A DNA stretch of 64,000 bases from JAGQYP01 sp041392305 (GCA_041392305.1 JAWKMJ010000004.1:62001-126000); one strand, 5' to 3'; shown: positions 23,498-32,334, numbered from the stretch's first letter. Notes: generated by a model not told the origin, from the letters alone. Program-made: numbers and translations.

Positions 23498-24382
23498 TTA
23501 GTCGCTTTTAACAAAAGGCATTTTCTTCTTTATTTTTTCTAATTGTCGATCATTTAGAAACAAACTATAGCTAATAATCATTACTAATCCGAAAGAAAAA
23601 ATACCCATCATGATCGCGATGCCCAAATGGAAGAGTACTCCAACAAATAGAAGATAAGGTTTTATCTTTTTATTCCAAACCAACAATGGAAATGCCACCT
23701 GGTAAAGTAAAGCAAGATAAGTTAATGATTTAGCAATCCAAACATGATTGTAAAGGAATTCGCCTAATCCAAAAAAGGAATAGGTGTCGATATTTATAGC
23801 ATGTAAAAAGGCAAATCCTCCCATCCAGCCCTCATCTAGCATTTTCCACCAGGAGGAAATGATGTAAACACTCAAAAATTGGATGACAATCGCATAGGTG
23901 AAAGTGTTGTTCATTGCGTTCTGCACTAATTGAAGATTTTTGTCTTCAGATTTTACACGACCAACAAACATCAAATAAAATAGAAATAAGCCAACTAAAA
24001 CCTCTCCTCCTGTATTGATGACCGTTGTTCTTGACAAAAAATTCATCCAGAAAATGAAGACTAAGAAGGTCATCCATCGTTCAAATTTCTCCAAGTAAAC
24101 CAATGCAGCAAATACCATCAACATGATAATAAACACCCAATTGTAAGGTAAAAAAGCAGGATAATTCCAAAATGAAATCAACGGACTAATGCCGTTGAAT
24201 TGCGGAGGAGCAGATTGAAAGTAAGCTTCTGGCCCCAGAATGGAGTGGGCGCCAAGCAATACAATAAAGGAATTCAAAATAATGAAGAGCATCAATAGTT
24301 TTTTGAATACAGAAATTCGATCAGCATATCTAAAATCCTGATTGAACCAAAAACTGATATAATTAAAAACCTTATTCTTCAA
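23498..24382 (-). CDS. HTTM-domain (vitamin K carboxylase-like) membrane protein
   Basis: A 294-residue polytopic membrane protein with about seven hydrophobic segments. The order DRISVFKKLLMLFIILNS, FWNYPAF, FWMNFLSRTTVINTGGEVLVGLFLFYLMF, then ISSWWKMLDEGWMGG and LLYQVAFPLLVW is that of the HTTM (horizontally transferred transmembrane) family related to gamma-glutamyl carboxylase. The bacterial function is unknown. It overlaps the upstream DUF5819-like gene by 11 bp; these two families commonly occur as neighbours, which suggests a complex. Confidence 0.75.
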   Translation of the reverse strand: MKNKVFNYISFWFNQDFRYADRISVFKKLLMLFIILNSFIVLLGAHSILGPEAYFQSAPPQFNGISPLISFWNYPAFLPYNWVFIIMLMVFAALVYLEKFERWMTFLVFIFWMNFLSRTTVINTGGEVLVGLFLFYLMFVGRVKSEDKNLQLVQNAMNNTFTYAIVIQFLSVYIISSWWKMLDEGWMGGFAFLHAINIDTYSFFGLGEFLYNHVWIAKSLTYLALLYQVAFPLLVWNKKIKPYLLFVGVLFHLGIAIMMGIFSFGLVMIISYSLFLNDRQLEKIKKKMPFVKSD

Positions 24383-24959
24383 TATTCACGATTAAAAAGT
24401 ATTCCTGACGTAACTCCACATCAACAACAATGAATTTTACTTTGGCACCGGGAAATTCGCCTTCAGAAAGTTTTTTGTGCGCACCTAAGACCAAATTTCT
24501 AAGTAGAAAATATCCATTCATTTTTTGAAATCGAATGGCTTCTGTACCTTCTAATTCTCTATTCCAAGGGATGTTAAGTTTTCTCAAGTCATCATAAACC
24601 CACCAAAGGGTGTTATCGAAACCGAGAATTATTTTCCCCTCAGGCCCATAGCGTAACCATTTAAAAACCCGATAGGCATTTTCTAATGGATCTTTAAATT
24701 CAGTATAACCCTTTTCTTCCTTAAAGGCGATTTCTATTTTTTTGTTGTCCTTGGGAGCGGGGACAAACAGACTCCAATTCTGCCAAAATAATGGATGCAT
24801 ATAGCCATTCACCACATAATGGATGTTTTCATTTTCGTGATTTTTGAGAGGAGACGTAAATAAAAAAGTCGCTGAAAAATGCAGAATCAAAAAACCAAGA
24901 CCCAAAAATGCCAAGATTAAGCGGAATTTTTTGGTATTTCTTCGATTGTTTTCCTGCAT
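24372..24959 (-). CDS. DUF5819-like membrane-anchored protein
   Basis: A 195-residue protein with one N-terminal membrane helix (LILAFLGLGFLILHFSATFLF, about 14-34). A region with PLFWQNWSLFVPAPKDN follows, the NW-LF-P-P pattern of the DUF5819 family, then a mixed alpha/beta part likely on the periplasmic side. It is translated just before the HTTM protein, with overlapping frames, and probably forms a membrane pair with it. It is divergent from fahA. Confidence 0.65.
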   Translation of the reverse strand: MQENNRRNTKKFRLILAFLGLGFLILHFSATFLFTSPLKNHENENIHYVVNGYMHPLFWQNWSLFVPAPKDNKKIEIAFKEEKGYTEFKDPLENAYRVFKWLRYGPEGKIILGFDNTLWWVYDDLRKLNIPWNRELEGTEAIRFQKMNGYFLLRNLVLGAHKKLSEGEFPGAKVKFIVVDVELRQEYFLIVNIEE

Positions 24960-24963
24960 ACAT

Positions 24964-24971
24964 TAACTTTG
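24964..24971 (+). promoter_or_regulatory. -7 promoter element of the fumarylacetoacetase gene
   Basis: TAACTTTG matches TAnnTTTG and ends 35 nt before the fahA ATG, in the 47-bp gap between divergent genes. The -33 region would fall inside the DUF5819-like gene. Confidence 0.5.
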
Positions 24972-25006
24972 TCTCTCAAATATACTAAATCGAAAATATT
25001 AATATC

Positions 25007-26281
25007 ATGATACAAGCAAATGACCCCAAACTAAAATCATGGATTCCTATAGCAAAGGACTCTGACTTTCCAATTCAAAATATTCCTTTTGGGATTTTTA
25101 AAACCAAAGATGAAGGTCCGAGAGTAGGTTCCAGAATTGGGGATATGGTGATTGATCTAAACGCCTTGTTTGTTCTAGGTTATATGGCCAATCTTCCATT
25201 TGATTCGGAAGACTTCAAAACGGAGTATCTGAACAATATCATGCAAAAAGGAAAAGAAGCGACAAGAGATTTGAGAAACAGAATTTCGAAGCTTTTTAGA
25301 GAAGATTTCCCGGATCTTAAAAATAACGAACAACACGTAGCGCAAGTATTAGTTGATGTGAAGGAAGTTGAAATGCTTTTGCCAATCTATACAAGAGATT
25401 ACACTGATTTCTACTCAAGTGAGCAACATGCCTATAATGTGGGTTGTCTTTTCAGAGATCCAAACAACGCTTTACTTCCAAACTGGAAACACATTCCGGT
25501 TGGATACCATGGAAGAGCAAGTTCCATCATTCCTTCTGGTGTAGCTATTCACAGACCAAAAGGACAGAAAAAAGGACCTACAGACGAAGTACCGGTTTTT
25601 GGAGCTTCTACATTGCTGGATTTTGAATTGGAAGTAGCTTTCTTTACTTATCAAGGAAAACCTCTTGGAGATTCAATTAGCACTCTGGAAGCAGACGACT
25701 ATATTTTTGGAATGGCTTTATTCAATGACTGGAGTGCCAGAGATATTCAAGGATGGGAATATGTACCACTTGGACCTTTTTTAGGAAAGAACTTTGCGTC
25801 TTCACTTTCTTGTTGGATCGTGACTTTAGATGCTTTGGAGCCTTTCAGAGTTCCTGGACCCAAACAAGATGATCCTAAAATTCTACCTTATTTAGAATAT
25901 TCAGGAAACAAGCATATTGATATCAAATTGGAAGTTCTAATCCAGCCGGAAAATGGAGAAGAGAATTTAGTTTGTACATCAAATTACAAACACATGTATT
26001 GGAATATGAACCAGCAATTGGCGCATCATACAGTGAATGGATGTAATATCAATACGGGCGACTGCATGGCTTCCGGAACGATCTCAGGCCCAGAAGAAGG
26101 ACAGTACGGTTCGATGTTGGAAATCTCTTGGAAAGGGACCAAACCATTTAAGATGAGTGATGGATCCGAAAGAAAATTCATCAATGACATGGATACAGTA
26201 ATTATGAGAGGATATGCCGAAAAAGACGGTGTAAGAATCGGATTTGGTGAAGTAAGCTCCAAATTACTTCCAGCGAAATAG
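25007..26281 (+). CDS. fahA: Fumarylacetoacetase
   Basis: A 424-residue enzyme that splits fumarylacetoacetate into fumarate and acetoacetate, the last step of tyrosine and phenylalanine breakdown. It has the small N-terminal domain (about 1-120) and the catalytic FAH domain: VGYHGRASS, LDFELEVAFF (acidic metal ligands), FNDWSARDIQGWEYVPLGPFLGKNF and HTVNGCNINTGD. Length matches the family. It is a single-gene unit with a strong terminator; other genes of the pathway are not in the window. Confidence 0.96.
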   Translation: MIQANDPKLKSWIPIAKDSDFPIQNIPFGIFKTKDEGPRVGSRIGDMVIDLNALFVLGYMANLPFDSEDFKTEYLNNIMQKGKEATRDLRNRISKLFREDFPDLKNNEQHVAQVLVDVKEVEMLLPIYTRDYTDFYSSEQHAYNVGCLFRDPNNALLPNWKHIPVGYHGRASSIIPSGVAIHRPKGQKKGPTDEVPVFGASTLLDFELEVAFFTYQGKPLGDSISTLEADDYIFGMALFNDWSARDIQGWEYVPLGPFLGKNFASSLSCWIVTLDALEPFRVPGPKQDDPKILPYLEYSGNKHIDIKLEVLIQPENGEENLVCTSNYKHMYWNMNQQLAHHTVNGCNINTGDCMASGTISGPEEGQYGSMLEISWKGTKPFKMSDGSERKFINDMDTVIMRGYAEKDGVRIGFGEVSSKLLPAK

Positions 26282-26306
26282 AAGGAAAAAGTTAAAAATA
26301 CTAAGG

Positions 26307-26334
26307 AAGCCTCCAAGTCTGGGGGCTTTTTTTT
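26307..26334 (+). terminator. Rho-independent terminator after fahA
   Basis: AAGCCTCC, a 6-nt loop, GGGGGCTT, then eight T in total. It lies 26 bp after the fahA stop and 15 bp before the next gene. Confidence 0.85.
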
Positions 26335-26348
26335 ATCTTGATTTCCGA

Positions 26349-26756
26349 ATGGCAAACAATCCAAATAATCAAAAATCGAAAAGTTCAGAAAACCCAAGGT
26401 TTTCTCTTAAAAAGCGATTTCAAAGTTTCCCTTATGCCATGAACGGGGTGCGTTTACTAATTCAAAACACGCATAACGCTTGGGTTCATTTGTTTGCAGC
26501 TGTTCTGGCTATTATTCTGGGTTTCGTTTTAGAGATTTCCTGGGGAGAATGGATGCTCATAATTATGGTTATTGGATTGGTACTAGCTCTCGAGGCTGTC
26601 AATTCCGCTCTTGAGATTTTGTGCGATTTTGTCTCACCCGAAAAACACGATCAAATCAAAAAAATTAAAGATCTTTCCGCAGGAGCTGTATTGATAGCAG
26701 CATTAACTTCGTTTATTGTAGGGCTAATGATTTTTCTTCCAAAAATAGATTGGTAG
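26349..26756 (+). CDS. dgkA: Diacylglycerol/undecaprenol kinase family protein
   Basis: A 135-residue integral membrane kinase: an N-terminal amphipathic part (FSLKKRFQSFPYAMNGVRLL), three membrane helices, and the family signature EAVNSALE with KDLSAGAVLIAA. It phosphorylates diacylglycerol or, in many bacteria outside the gamma-proteobacteria, undecaprenol; the substrate cannot be told from sequence. The first ~15 residues (Asn/Ser/Lys-rich) may be non-native, with translation starting later. It stands alone after the fahA terminator. Confidence 0.9.
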   Translation: MANNPNNQKSKSSENPRFSLKKRFQSFPYAMNGVRLLIQNTHNAWVHLFAAVLAIILGFVLEISWGEWMLIIMVIGLVLALEAVNSALEILCDFVSPEKHDQIKKIKDLSAGAVLIAALTSFIVGLMIFLPKIDW

Positions 26757-26820
26757 GGGTCTGTTGAAAGTCAAAAGTAGTTAGTCATGCATCATGAGTC
26801 ATAAATCATTCATCAAAAAA

Positions 26821-26893
26821 TCCAAAAGTCCAAAAGTCCAAAAGTCCAGCCTCCAGTAATCCAGTAATCCAGAAATCCAGAAATCCAGAAATC
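26821..26893. repeat. 8-bp tandem repeat spacer (TCCARNAA units)
   Basis: Nine near-identical units: TCCAAAAG three times, a 7-bp TCCAGCC, TCCAGTAA twice, TCCAGAAA three times. The array runs into the stop codon of the minus-strand gene at 26893. There are no unique spacers, so it is a microsatellite. The preceding 26760-26820 also uses repeated CAT/ATC words. Confidence 0.85.
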
Positions 26894-29712
26894 TAATCAA
26901 TAATAGCCCGATAAATATAATCGTGAATATTCTTCCTTACGCCAAATTTGTAGATTCTCTTATTCACTTTTGGGTGGACTCTGTTGGATAGGAAAACCAA
27001 AATGATTTCATTGTCCGGATCCGCCCAAACACAAGTTCCTGTAAAACCGGTGTGACCAAATAAAGAACTTGGTGCCAAAGGAGAAATCCCAAAAGTTTTC
27101 TTGCTGGCAGATTGCTTATTAAATCCTAGCCCACGATGCGAATCCCCGTACGATTGCGTGAATAGATCTACTGTTTCTTTCTGTAGGTAGCGCTTGCCTT
27201 CAAATGTGCCTCCATCTAAGAGCATTTGGAAAAGTTTGGCCAAATCGGTTTTGTTTGAAAAAATTCCTGCATTTCCAGCCACTCCACCGTACAAGGCGGC
27301 ATTTGGATCATGTACATATCCTCGCAACAGTTGGTTACGCCACCATTTATCATCTTCCGTTGGTACAATGTCCAAAGTGTCGTATTTCAATCGAGGTAAA
27401 AAGGTTGTCCGATTCATTTCCAGCGGTTTGTAGAAACAAGAATCTAAAAAACGGGCAAATACATCTTGGTTTCCTTTTCTAGGGACTCGTACATAGTTTT
27501 TCTTTTGAATGATACTCTTAAATATCCGATATAATAGATTCATATTGACATCCGAATATTTGTATTCCTTTGCCGGACTCACATACAATGAATTCATTCT
27601 TAGCCACATAGAATCAAGGTATGAACCGTCCAAATAATAGCCCTTGGCGATCTCTACACAAAAAACAGTGTCATCTTTTTCATCACAATAATACTTGTCA
27701 TATCGGCCTATTTCTTTCTGACGATCAATATAGTCGAGGTACTGAATGATGGGAGCACCTTCAGGTAATCCTGATTTGTGTACCAAAATCTCATCAAAAC
27801 GAATATCCCGAATAGAGGATTTTCGACGTCTTAAGTGGTTTCTTAGTGTATCCTCCGGTAAATATTTGTATAGAGAATCATCTAGGCGATAGGCTTTCAT
27901 TTCATACAACTTCATGGCGACCATAGTCGTGGCTACTACCTTCGTTAAAGATGCAATGTCGTAAACATCATTATCGTTGATAGCATATTTTCTCTCATAA
28001 GTCTGAAACCCAAAATTTTTGTCATATACGATTTGACCATCTTTGACCACCAAAACCTGACATCCCGGAAATGCTCTCCCGTTCATGGCGCTTCGTACCA
28101 GGTAATCAATTTTAGCAAGCGTATCTGAATTCAAACCAACTTCTTCAGGTCTACCTCTACCCATACGTGAGCGATGTATCTTGTTTCCAGTTGATTTCCC
28201 TAGCATTCGTTCGTAAAATCCAAGTTCACCAGTAAAGGATAGTACACCACAAATTTGCTTGGCAAGCACATATTGGTTTTTATCCATAAAATGAGAGGTA
28301 TAAATGAGATTTTGCGATTGATTTAAATGGATAAGATTCGAGGCTTTTCCAGTAACGATAATGATAATGTTTTTTGATTTACCGGCATCAATAAAGGCTT
28401 GTCTCAGTTCACTTTTGCAAGTATCCAAATCTACATTTTCAAGTATGAGAATGGTTGGGCTTTTCGATTTTACTGCGTCTTTTACCAATTTGGCATCCCA
28501 GGTCTTGAAGTGCACTGACCTGTGCGAAGAATATTCATTCAGGGTTCTTAAAAATCGACTTGGATTGGTGTTGGACAATACCGTAAAACCAGCTTTCAGA
28601 TTTTGAATACTAAAGATCTTGTTGTTGACCAGGATACTCGAATTTTCAGCAATGTGATAACTAATGGCTTTGATTTCATTGTCTGTAATTGGTCGGAAAG
28701 TACTATCTCTTTCGATTTGAGAGCTGTCTTTTTGCAGACCATTTTTCATCCATGTTTTGGCTAATAAATTTCTCTTGATGGAATAGGATAATTTTTCCTT
28801 GTTTAATTCCAACATCACTAAATCCGCAATCGCGTTTTTATAGGTTTCAGGATGAAAATCCATAACAATCAAATCGGCTCCTTGAGATAAATAGGTGTGA
28901 ACTGAGGAAGATTGGCTGGCGAAAACCCCAATCAAACCATTGAACTGCATAGATTTCATCTTTTCTCGCAAATCCAACTCAGCATCGATAGAATCTGCAT
29001 TGATCAAAATAAATGGAAGACCTTTTTTAGTAAGTAATGGAAGCCGACTTTTAAAATAGGAACTATCTTGATATAGATCATTTCCGAAATGGTATCCAAT
29101 CAGACCTTTATGCATTCTGATACTGTCCATTAGCATATAGTAATCATCAAACAAAGCAGGTTTTTCATCACCAAGTGCTCTTGGATTCAGCCCATAAGCT
29201 TCAAGGTTGAAGTCAAAAACAAAACCTGAGATATTTTCCTGTTTATACAGTCGTTCAATCAACTTTCTGTAATTGGCATGTAATTTTTTGGATTGACTAT
29301 TTAAAAGGTCTTGATTCATGCTTTTTGGGGCATCCAGAAACAAACGATTGGGTTGAATAAAAATATAAGGCCGTATCGCATTTTGTGAATCTAATTGCGG
29401 AATGATCTTAGTCAATTCTGCAATATCTGCATCTAAAATGAAGCCTCCACCACGTATTCCTGAAAGGTCAAAATTAGAGTCGGCTGGTATTTTCCAAACA
29501 ATATGCTGAAGTATCAGATTTTCGTCGTTTAGACCAACCATGATCGAGTCTGCTAATTTAGGATCTACGTCCAAAAACTCAATTGCTACAGGTTGGATTT
29601 CCTCTTCCTCCGAATCATTTTCTTCAGTACTTGGCAGAAATACATAAATCAACAGGAGCAATAGCATGACCCCGAAAACCCAAATCAGATATTTGTAATG
29701 TCTCTTTTTCAA
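26893..29712 (-). CDS. GH3-like (degenerate) / beta-lactamase fusion protein
   Basis: A 939-residue protein with an N-terminal membrane anchor (about 9-26). Residues ~60-500 follow the plan of family 3 glycosidase plus its second domain, but catalytic motifs are missing: the NagZ KHFPGHG loop region reads YHFGNDLYQDSS (207-218), and the nucleophile region reads GLIGVFAS (259-266) without Asp. Residues ~530-939 are a serine beta-lactamase/esterase domain with SLTK (588-591), a YSDVN motif and HTGFTG. Bacteroidota have intact versions of this fusion, thought to act in peptidoglycan recycling. Here only the hydrolase half looks active. Confidence 0.82.
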   Translation of the reverse strand: MKKRHYKYLIWVFGVMLLLLLIYVFLPSTEENDSEEEEIQPVAIEFLDVDPKLADSIMVGLNDENLILQHIVWKIPADSNFDLSGIRGGGFILDADIAELTKIIPQLDSQNAIRPYIFIQPNRLFLDAPKSMNQDLLNSQSKKLHANYRKLIERLYKQENISGFVFDFNLEAYGLNPRALGDEKPALFDDYYMLMDSIRMHKGLIGYHFGNDLYQDSSYFKSRLPLLTKKGLPFILINADSIDAELDLREKMKSMQFNGLIGVFASQSSSVHTYLSQGADLIVMDFHPETYKNAIADLVMLELNKEKLSYSIKRNLLAKTWMKNGLQKDSSQIERDSTFRPITDNEIKAISYHIAENSSILVNNKIFSIQNLKAGFTVLSNTNPSRFLRTLNEYSSHRSVHFKTWDAKLVKDAVKSKSPTILILENVDLDTCKSELRQAFIDAGKSKNIIIIVTGKASNLIHLNQSQNLIYTSHFMDKNQYVLAKQICGVLSFTGELGFYERMLGKSTGNKIHRSRMGRGRPEEVGLNSDTLAKIDYLVRSAMNGRAFPGCQVLVVKDGQIVYDKNFGFQTYERKYAINDNDVYDIASLTKVVATTMVAMKLYEMKAYRLDDSLYKYLPEDTLRNHLRRRKSSIRDIRFDEILVHKSGLPEGAPIIQYLDYIDRQKEIGRYDKYYCDEKDDTVFCVEIAKGYYLDGSYLDSMWLRMNSLYVSPAKEYKYSDVNMNLLYRIFKSIIQKKNYVRVPRKGNQDVFARFLDSCFYKPLEMNRTTFLPRLKYDTLDIVPTEDDKWWRNQLLRGYVHDPNAALYGGVAGNAGIFSNKTDLAKLFQMLLDGGTFEGKRYLQKETVDLFTQSYGDSHRGLGFNKQSASKKTFGISPLAPSSLFGHTGFTGTCVWADPDNEIILVFLSNRVHPKVNKRIYKFGVRKNIHDYIYRAIID

Positions 29713-29779
29713 AAGTTTAACAGTATTTCAATACGGTTTCGAAAATATAAAATATATCGCATCGCCTTACGCAAAAAAC

Positions 29780-29787
29780 TATATTTG
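29780..29787 (+). promoter_or_regulatory. -7 promoter element
   Basis: TATATTTG matches TAnnTTTG and ends 31 nt before the methyltransferase ATG at 29819. Confidence 0.5.
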
Positions 29788-29818
29788 TCCTTTAAATTTT
29801 TCTTATCAAAAACGTTAC

Positions 29819-30658
29819 ATGAAATTTGAATCACTACAATGGGGAGATTATGAATTGATTGACGTCGGGAATGGTCTTAAGTACGAGCGATTTGGTACTT
29901 TTTACTTGATTCGACCGGAGTCAATGGCCTATTTTAAGTCGGCTTTAGATCCTGAAGAATGGGAGAAATCATGTGATTTTATTTTTGAGGAGAATGATTC
30001 AACTTCGGGTAAATGGATAATGAAATCCGGGCAAGATCTATGGAGATTGCAATATCAAGATTTTCAGTTTCTGCTCAAAATTACTCGGTTCAAGCATATT
30101 GGACTTTTTCCTGAACAAGAGATTAATTGGCGTTTTATTTTAGAAAATCTTGATTCAAAGGGGCGTTTTTTGAACTTGTTTGGCTATACAGGTGCAGCAT
30201 CTATTGTTGCGGCAAGTACTGGAGCCAAGGTTGTGCATGTAGATTCGGTTAAACAGATTGTTCAGTGGGCTTCCGAAAATGCAAAAATCAATCACTTCGA
30301 ATCCATTTCTTGGGTGGTTGAGGATGCGTTGAAGTTTGCTCAGAAAGAATATAAAAGAGGGAAAAAATATGATGGAATAATTATGGATCCACCAGCCTTT
30401 GGTTTTGGGACAAAGGGGGAAAAATGGAAGATCGAAGAAAATATTGAAGAACTAATCCAGCTTGGAATTGATTTGTTAGAACCCAACGGATTTTTAGTGC
30501 TCAATACCTATTCTCCAAAACTTCCTTTAAAGAAATTGAAACAACTGTTGGATCTGCACAAACACAAAGGTTCGTTTGAAGTAGGTGAGTTAACCACCCA
30601 AAGCACTTCTGGCAAAAACCTTACACGTGGCAATTTGGTAAGATTCAGAAGAAATTAG
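29819..30658 (+). CDS. SAM-dependent RNA methyltransferase (RlmI/RlmK-like)
   Basis: A 279-residue Rossmann-fold methyltransferase. FLNLFGYTGAASIVAASTGAKVVHVD is the SAM-binding loop, and IIMDPPAFGFG is the catalytic DPP motif of the RlmI/RlmK group (Methyltrans_SAM). The N-terminal ~100 residues are a small beta-rich domain. Family members methylate 23S rRNA; the specific base is not certain. Its end is 21 bp from the convergent Nudix gene, with no obvious terminator between. Confidence 0.85.
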   Translation: MKFESLQWGDYELIDVGNGLKYERFGTFYLIRPESMAYFKSALDPEEWEKSCDFIFEENDSTSGKWIMKSGQDLWRLQYQDFQFLLKITRFKHIGLFPEQEINWRFILENLDSKGRFLNLFGYTGAASIVAASTGAKVVHVDSVKQIVQWASENAKINHFESISWVVEDALKFAQKEYKRGKKYDGIIMDPPAFGFGTKGEKWKIEENIEELIQLGIDLLEPNGFLVLNTYSPKLPLKKLKQLLDLHKHKGSFEVGELTTQSTSGKNLTRGNLVRFRRN

Positions 30659-30679
30659 TCCGAAAAAATTCGACTCTGA

Positions 30680-31282
30680 TTATTTAAGAATCTCATTTTC
30701 AAACACTTTCAGTACTTCTTGAATACTTCCGTAAGTATTCTCCCTAACCTTATCGAATTCTTTTCTTTTCAGCCATCGCACTTCAGAAATCCCTTCCTCT
30801 GTCTGGGGAATCAATTGGTCATCACCCTTATATTTTAAATGAAACCACACGCTTTTTTTCAAAATCATGTTTCCGTTCATTTCATAACAATGATAAGTAT
30901 CACATATCTTCTTTTTAATCTTTGGGTTGTGAATATTGCATTCCTCTTCAATTTCTCTAATAGCTCCTTCCTCTTCATCTTCGCCTTTTTCCAACTTGCC
31001 TTTTGGAATATCCCACTTGCCATGTCGGACTATAAAAAGAAATTTTTTGTCTTTCTGTACAATACCTCCAGCTGCACGAATCAATTTAAAATGGGATTGA
31101 AAATCAGTCCAAAGTGATTCAAGATCATCCGAAATAATGGAGATGTCATCTGTAGAATTGAAAATAATGTCTCCCAGGTTTTTACGTACCTCAGAAGTGT
31201 CTTGAAGACTGATATTTGTTAGTTTTTTTTCTGATATTTTGCTCAGAATTATTTGTCTTGATTCAATAAAAACTTTATACAT
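30680..31282 (-). CDS. Nudix hydrolase
   Basis: The Met at 31282 (MYKVFIESRQ) is chosen: about 200 residues. The Nudix box GKLEKGEDEEEGAIREIEEECNI fits GX5EX7REUXEEXGU except that Asn replaces the last Gly. The N-terminal ~75 residues form an extra domain, as in Bacteroidota Nudix proteins of this size. It hydrolyses some nucleoside diphosphate derivative; substrate unknown. It is divergent from pyrE with only 7 bp between the two start codons. Confidence 0.87.
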   Translation of the reverse strand: MYKVFIESRQIILSKISEKKLTNISLQDTSEVRKNLGDIIFNSTDDISIISDDLESLWTDFQSHFKLIRAAGGIVQKDKKFLFIVRHGKWDIPKGKLEKGEDEEEGAIREIEEECNIHNPKIKKKICDTYHCYEMNGNMILKKSVWFHLKYKGDDQLIPQTEEGISEVRWLKRKEFDKVRENTYGSIQEVLKVFENEILK

Positions 31283-31285
31283 TTG
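31278..31285 (+). promoter_or_regulatory. -7 promoter element of pyrE, inside the Nudix start region
   Basis: TACATTTG matches TAnnTTTG and ends 4 nt before the pyrE ATG at 31290. It overlaps the start codon of the divergent Nudix gene (31280-31282). Candidate TTG -33 at 31258-31260. A leaderless pyrE mRNA is inferred. Confidence 0.6.
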
Positions 31286-31289
31286 CGCT

Positions 31290-31931
31290 ATGATTACAAA
31301 CAAAGATAGAGCCCTAAAAGTAGCAGAATTTTTACTACAAATCAAGGCAGTTAAGCTTCAACCTTCTAATCCGTTTACCTGGGCTTCTGGATGGAAGTCG
31401 CCTATCTATTGCGATAACAGAAAAACGTTGTCCTATCCTCAAATCCGTACTTTTATTCGCCAGGCGTATACAGAGATCATTCGGGAAGAATTTGGTTCTC
31501 CGGAGGTAATTGCTGGTGTAGCAACTGGGGGAATCGCACAAGGGGCATTAATCGCTCAGGAACTTGGAATTCCTTTTATTTATGTTAGATCTTCAGCCAA
31601 AGGTCATGGGATGCAGAATATGATTGAAGGAGATTTTATGGAGGGGCAAAATGTTGTGGTAATCGAAGATTTGGTGTCTACAGGTGGGTCGAGTTTGAAA
31701 GCGGTAGAAGCACTTAGAGAAGCAAAACTGAACGTTAAAGGCATGGTTGCAATCTTTGATTATGGTTTCCATGTTGCAAAGGAAAACATGAAAGAAGCAA
31801 AATGCAATTTGGTCACAATTTCAGATTATGATCATCTAATCGAAGAAGCCTTAAAACTAGGATATATAAACGAATCTGATCTGGAAAGCCTCAAGCAATG
31901 GCGAGAAGATCCTGAAAACTGGAAGAAATAA
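31290..31931 (+). CDS. pyrE: Orotate phosphoribosyltransferase
   Basis: A 213-residue enzyme from the ATG at 31290 (MITNKDRALKVAEFL). It joins orotate to PRPP to make OMP in pyrimidine synthesis. TWASGWKSPIYCDNRKTLSYP binds orotate and VVVIEDLVSTGGSSLKAVEALR is the PRPP loop. Length and motif order are normal. The -7 element lies 4 nt before the start, and the next gene starts 1 bp after its stop. Confidence 0.95.
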   Translation: MITNKDRALKVAEFLLQIKAVKLQPSNPFTWASGWKSPIYCDNRKTLSYPQIRTFIRQAYTEIIREEFGSPEVIAGVATGGIAQGALIAQELGIPFIYVRSSAKGHGMQNMIEGDFMEGQNVVVIEDLVSTGGSSLKAVEALREAKLNVKGMVAIFDYGFHVAKENMKEAKCNLVTISDYDHLIEEALKLGYINESDLESLKQWREDPENWKK

Positions 31932-31932
31932 G

Positions 31933-32334
31933 ATGAAAATAGAATCGGAAAAGGTAGTAGTCAGTGCCTCTAGAGAAACCGTGTTTTCCTACGTTTCGGA
32001 TATGAATAATATTATCAATTTACTTCCTCAAGATAAGGTTTCTGAGTGGCAATCGACACAGAATGACTGTTCTTTTAAGGTTCAAAATACGGCTACCATT
32101 TCCCTCGTAAAAGAAAGTGAGGAAGCTCCGGGTAAATTATTTATGAAGTCGGGCGAAAAGTCTCCATTCCCTTTTACTCTCACTATTTTCATTACAGAAA
32201 TGGAAGGAGGAGAATGCGAGGGTTTCATCGAGTTTGACGGAAAGGTGAATACTTTTCTTAAAATGATGGTGGAGAAGCCTTTGACCAATCTTTTCAATTA
32301 CATGTCCAATAAACTCAAGGAAATTCACAACTAG
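31933..32334 (+). CDS. SRPBCC-fold (START-like) protein
   Basis: A 133-residue protein. VVVSASRETVFSYVSDMNNIINLLP at the start and EKPLTNLFNYMSNKLKEI at the end are the pattern of the polyketide-cyclase/START-like SRPBCC fold, a hydrophobic pocket binding small molecules or lipids. It is coupled to pyrE (1 bp gap); no link in function is evident. Its last 4 bp overlap the end of the convergent biotin ligase gene. Confidence 0.75.
   Translation: MKIESEKVVVSASRETVFSYVSDMNNIINLLPQDKVSEWQSTQNDCSFKVQNTATISLVKESEEAPGKLFMKSGEKSPFPFTLTIFITEMEGGECEGFIEFDGKVNTFLKMMVEKPLTNLFNYMSNKLKEIHN

Noticed and set aside
26821..26893. Iterons of a replication origin
   Set aside because: No replication gene or AT-rich unwinding region beside it; units are imperfect 8-bp slippage repeats in an ordinary spacer.
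31239..31345. Longer starts of pyrE (31239) and the Nudix gene (31345)
   Set aside because: They would overlap each other heavily; family alignments place starts near 31290 and 31282, and the promoter motif lies between.
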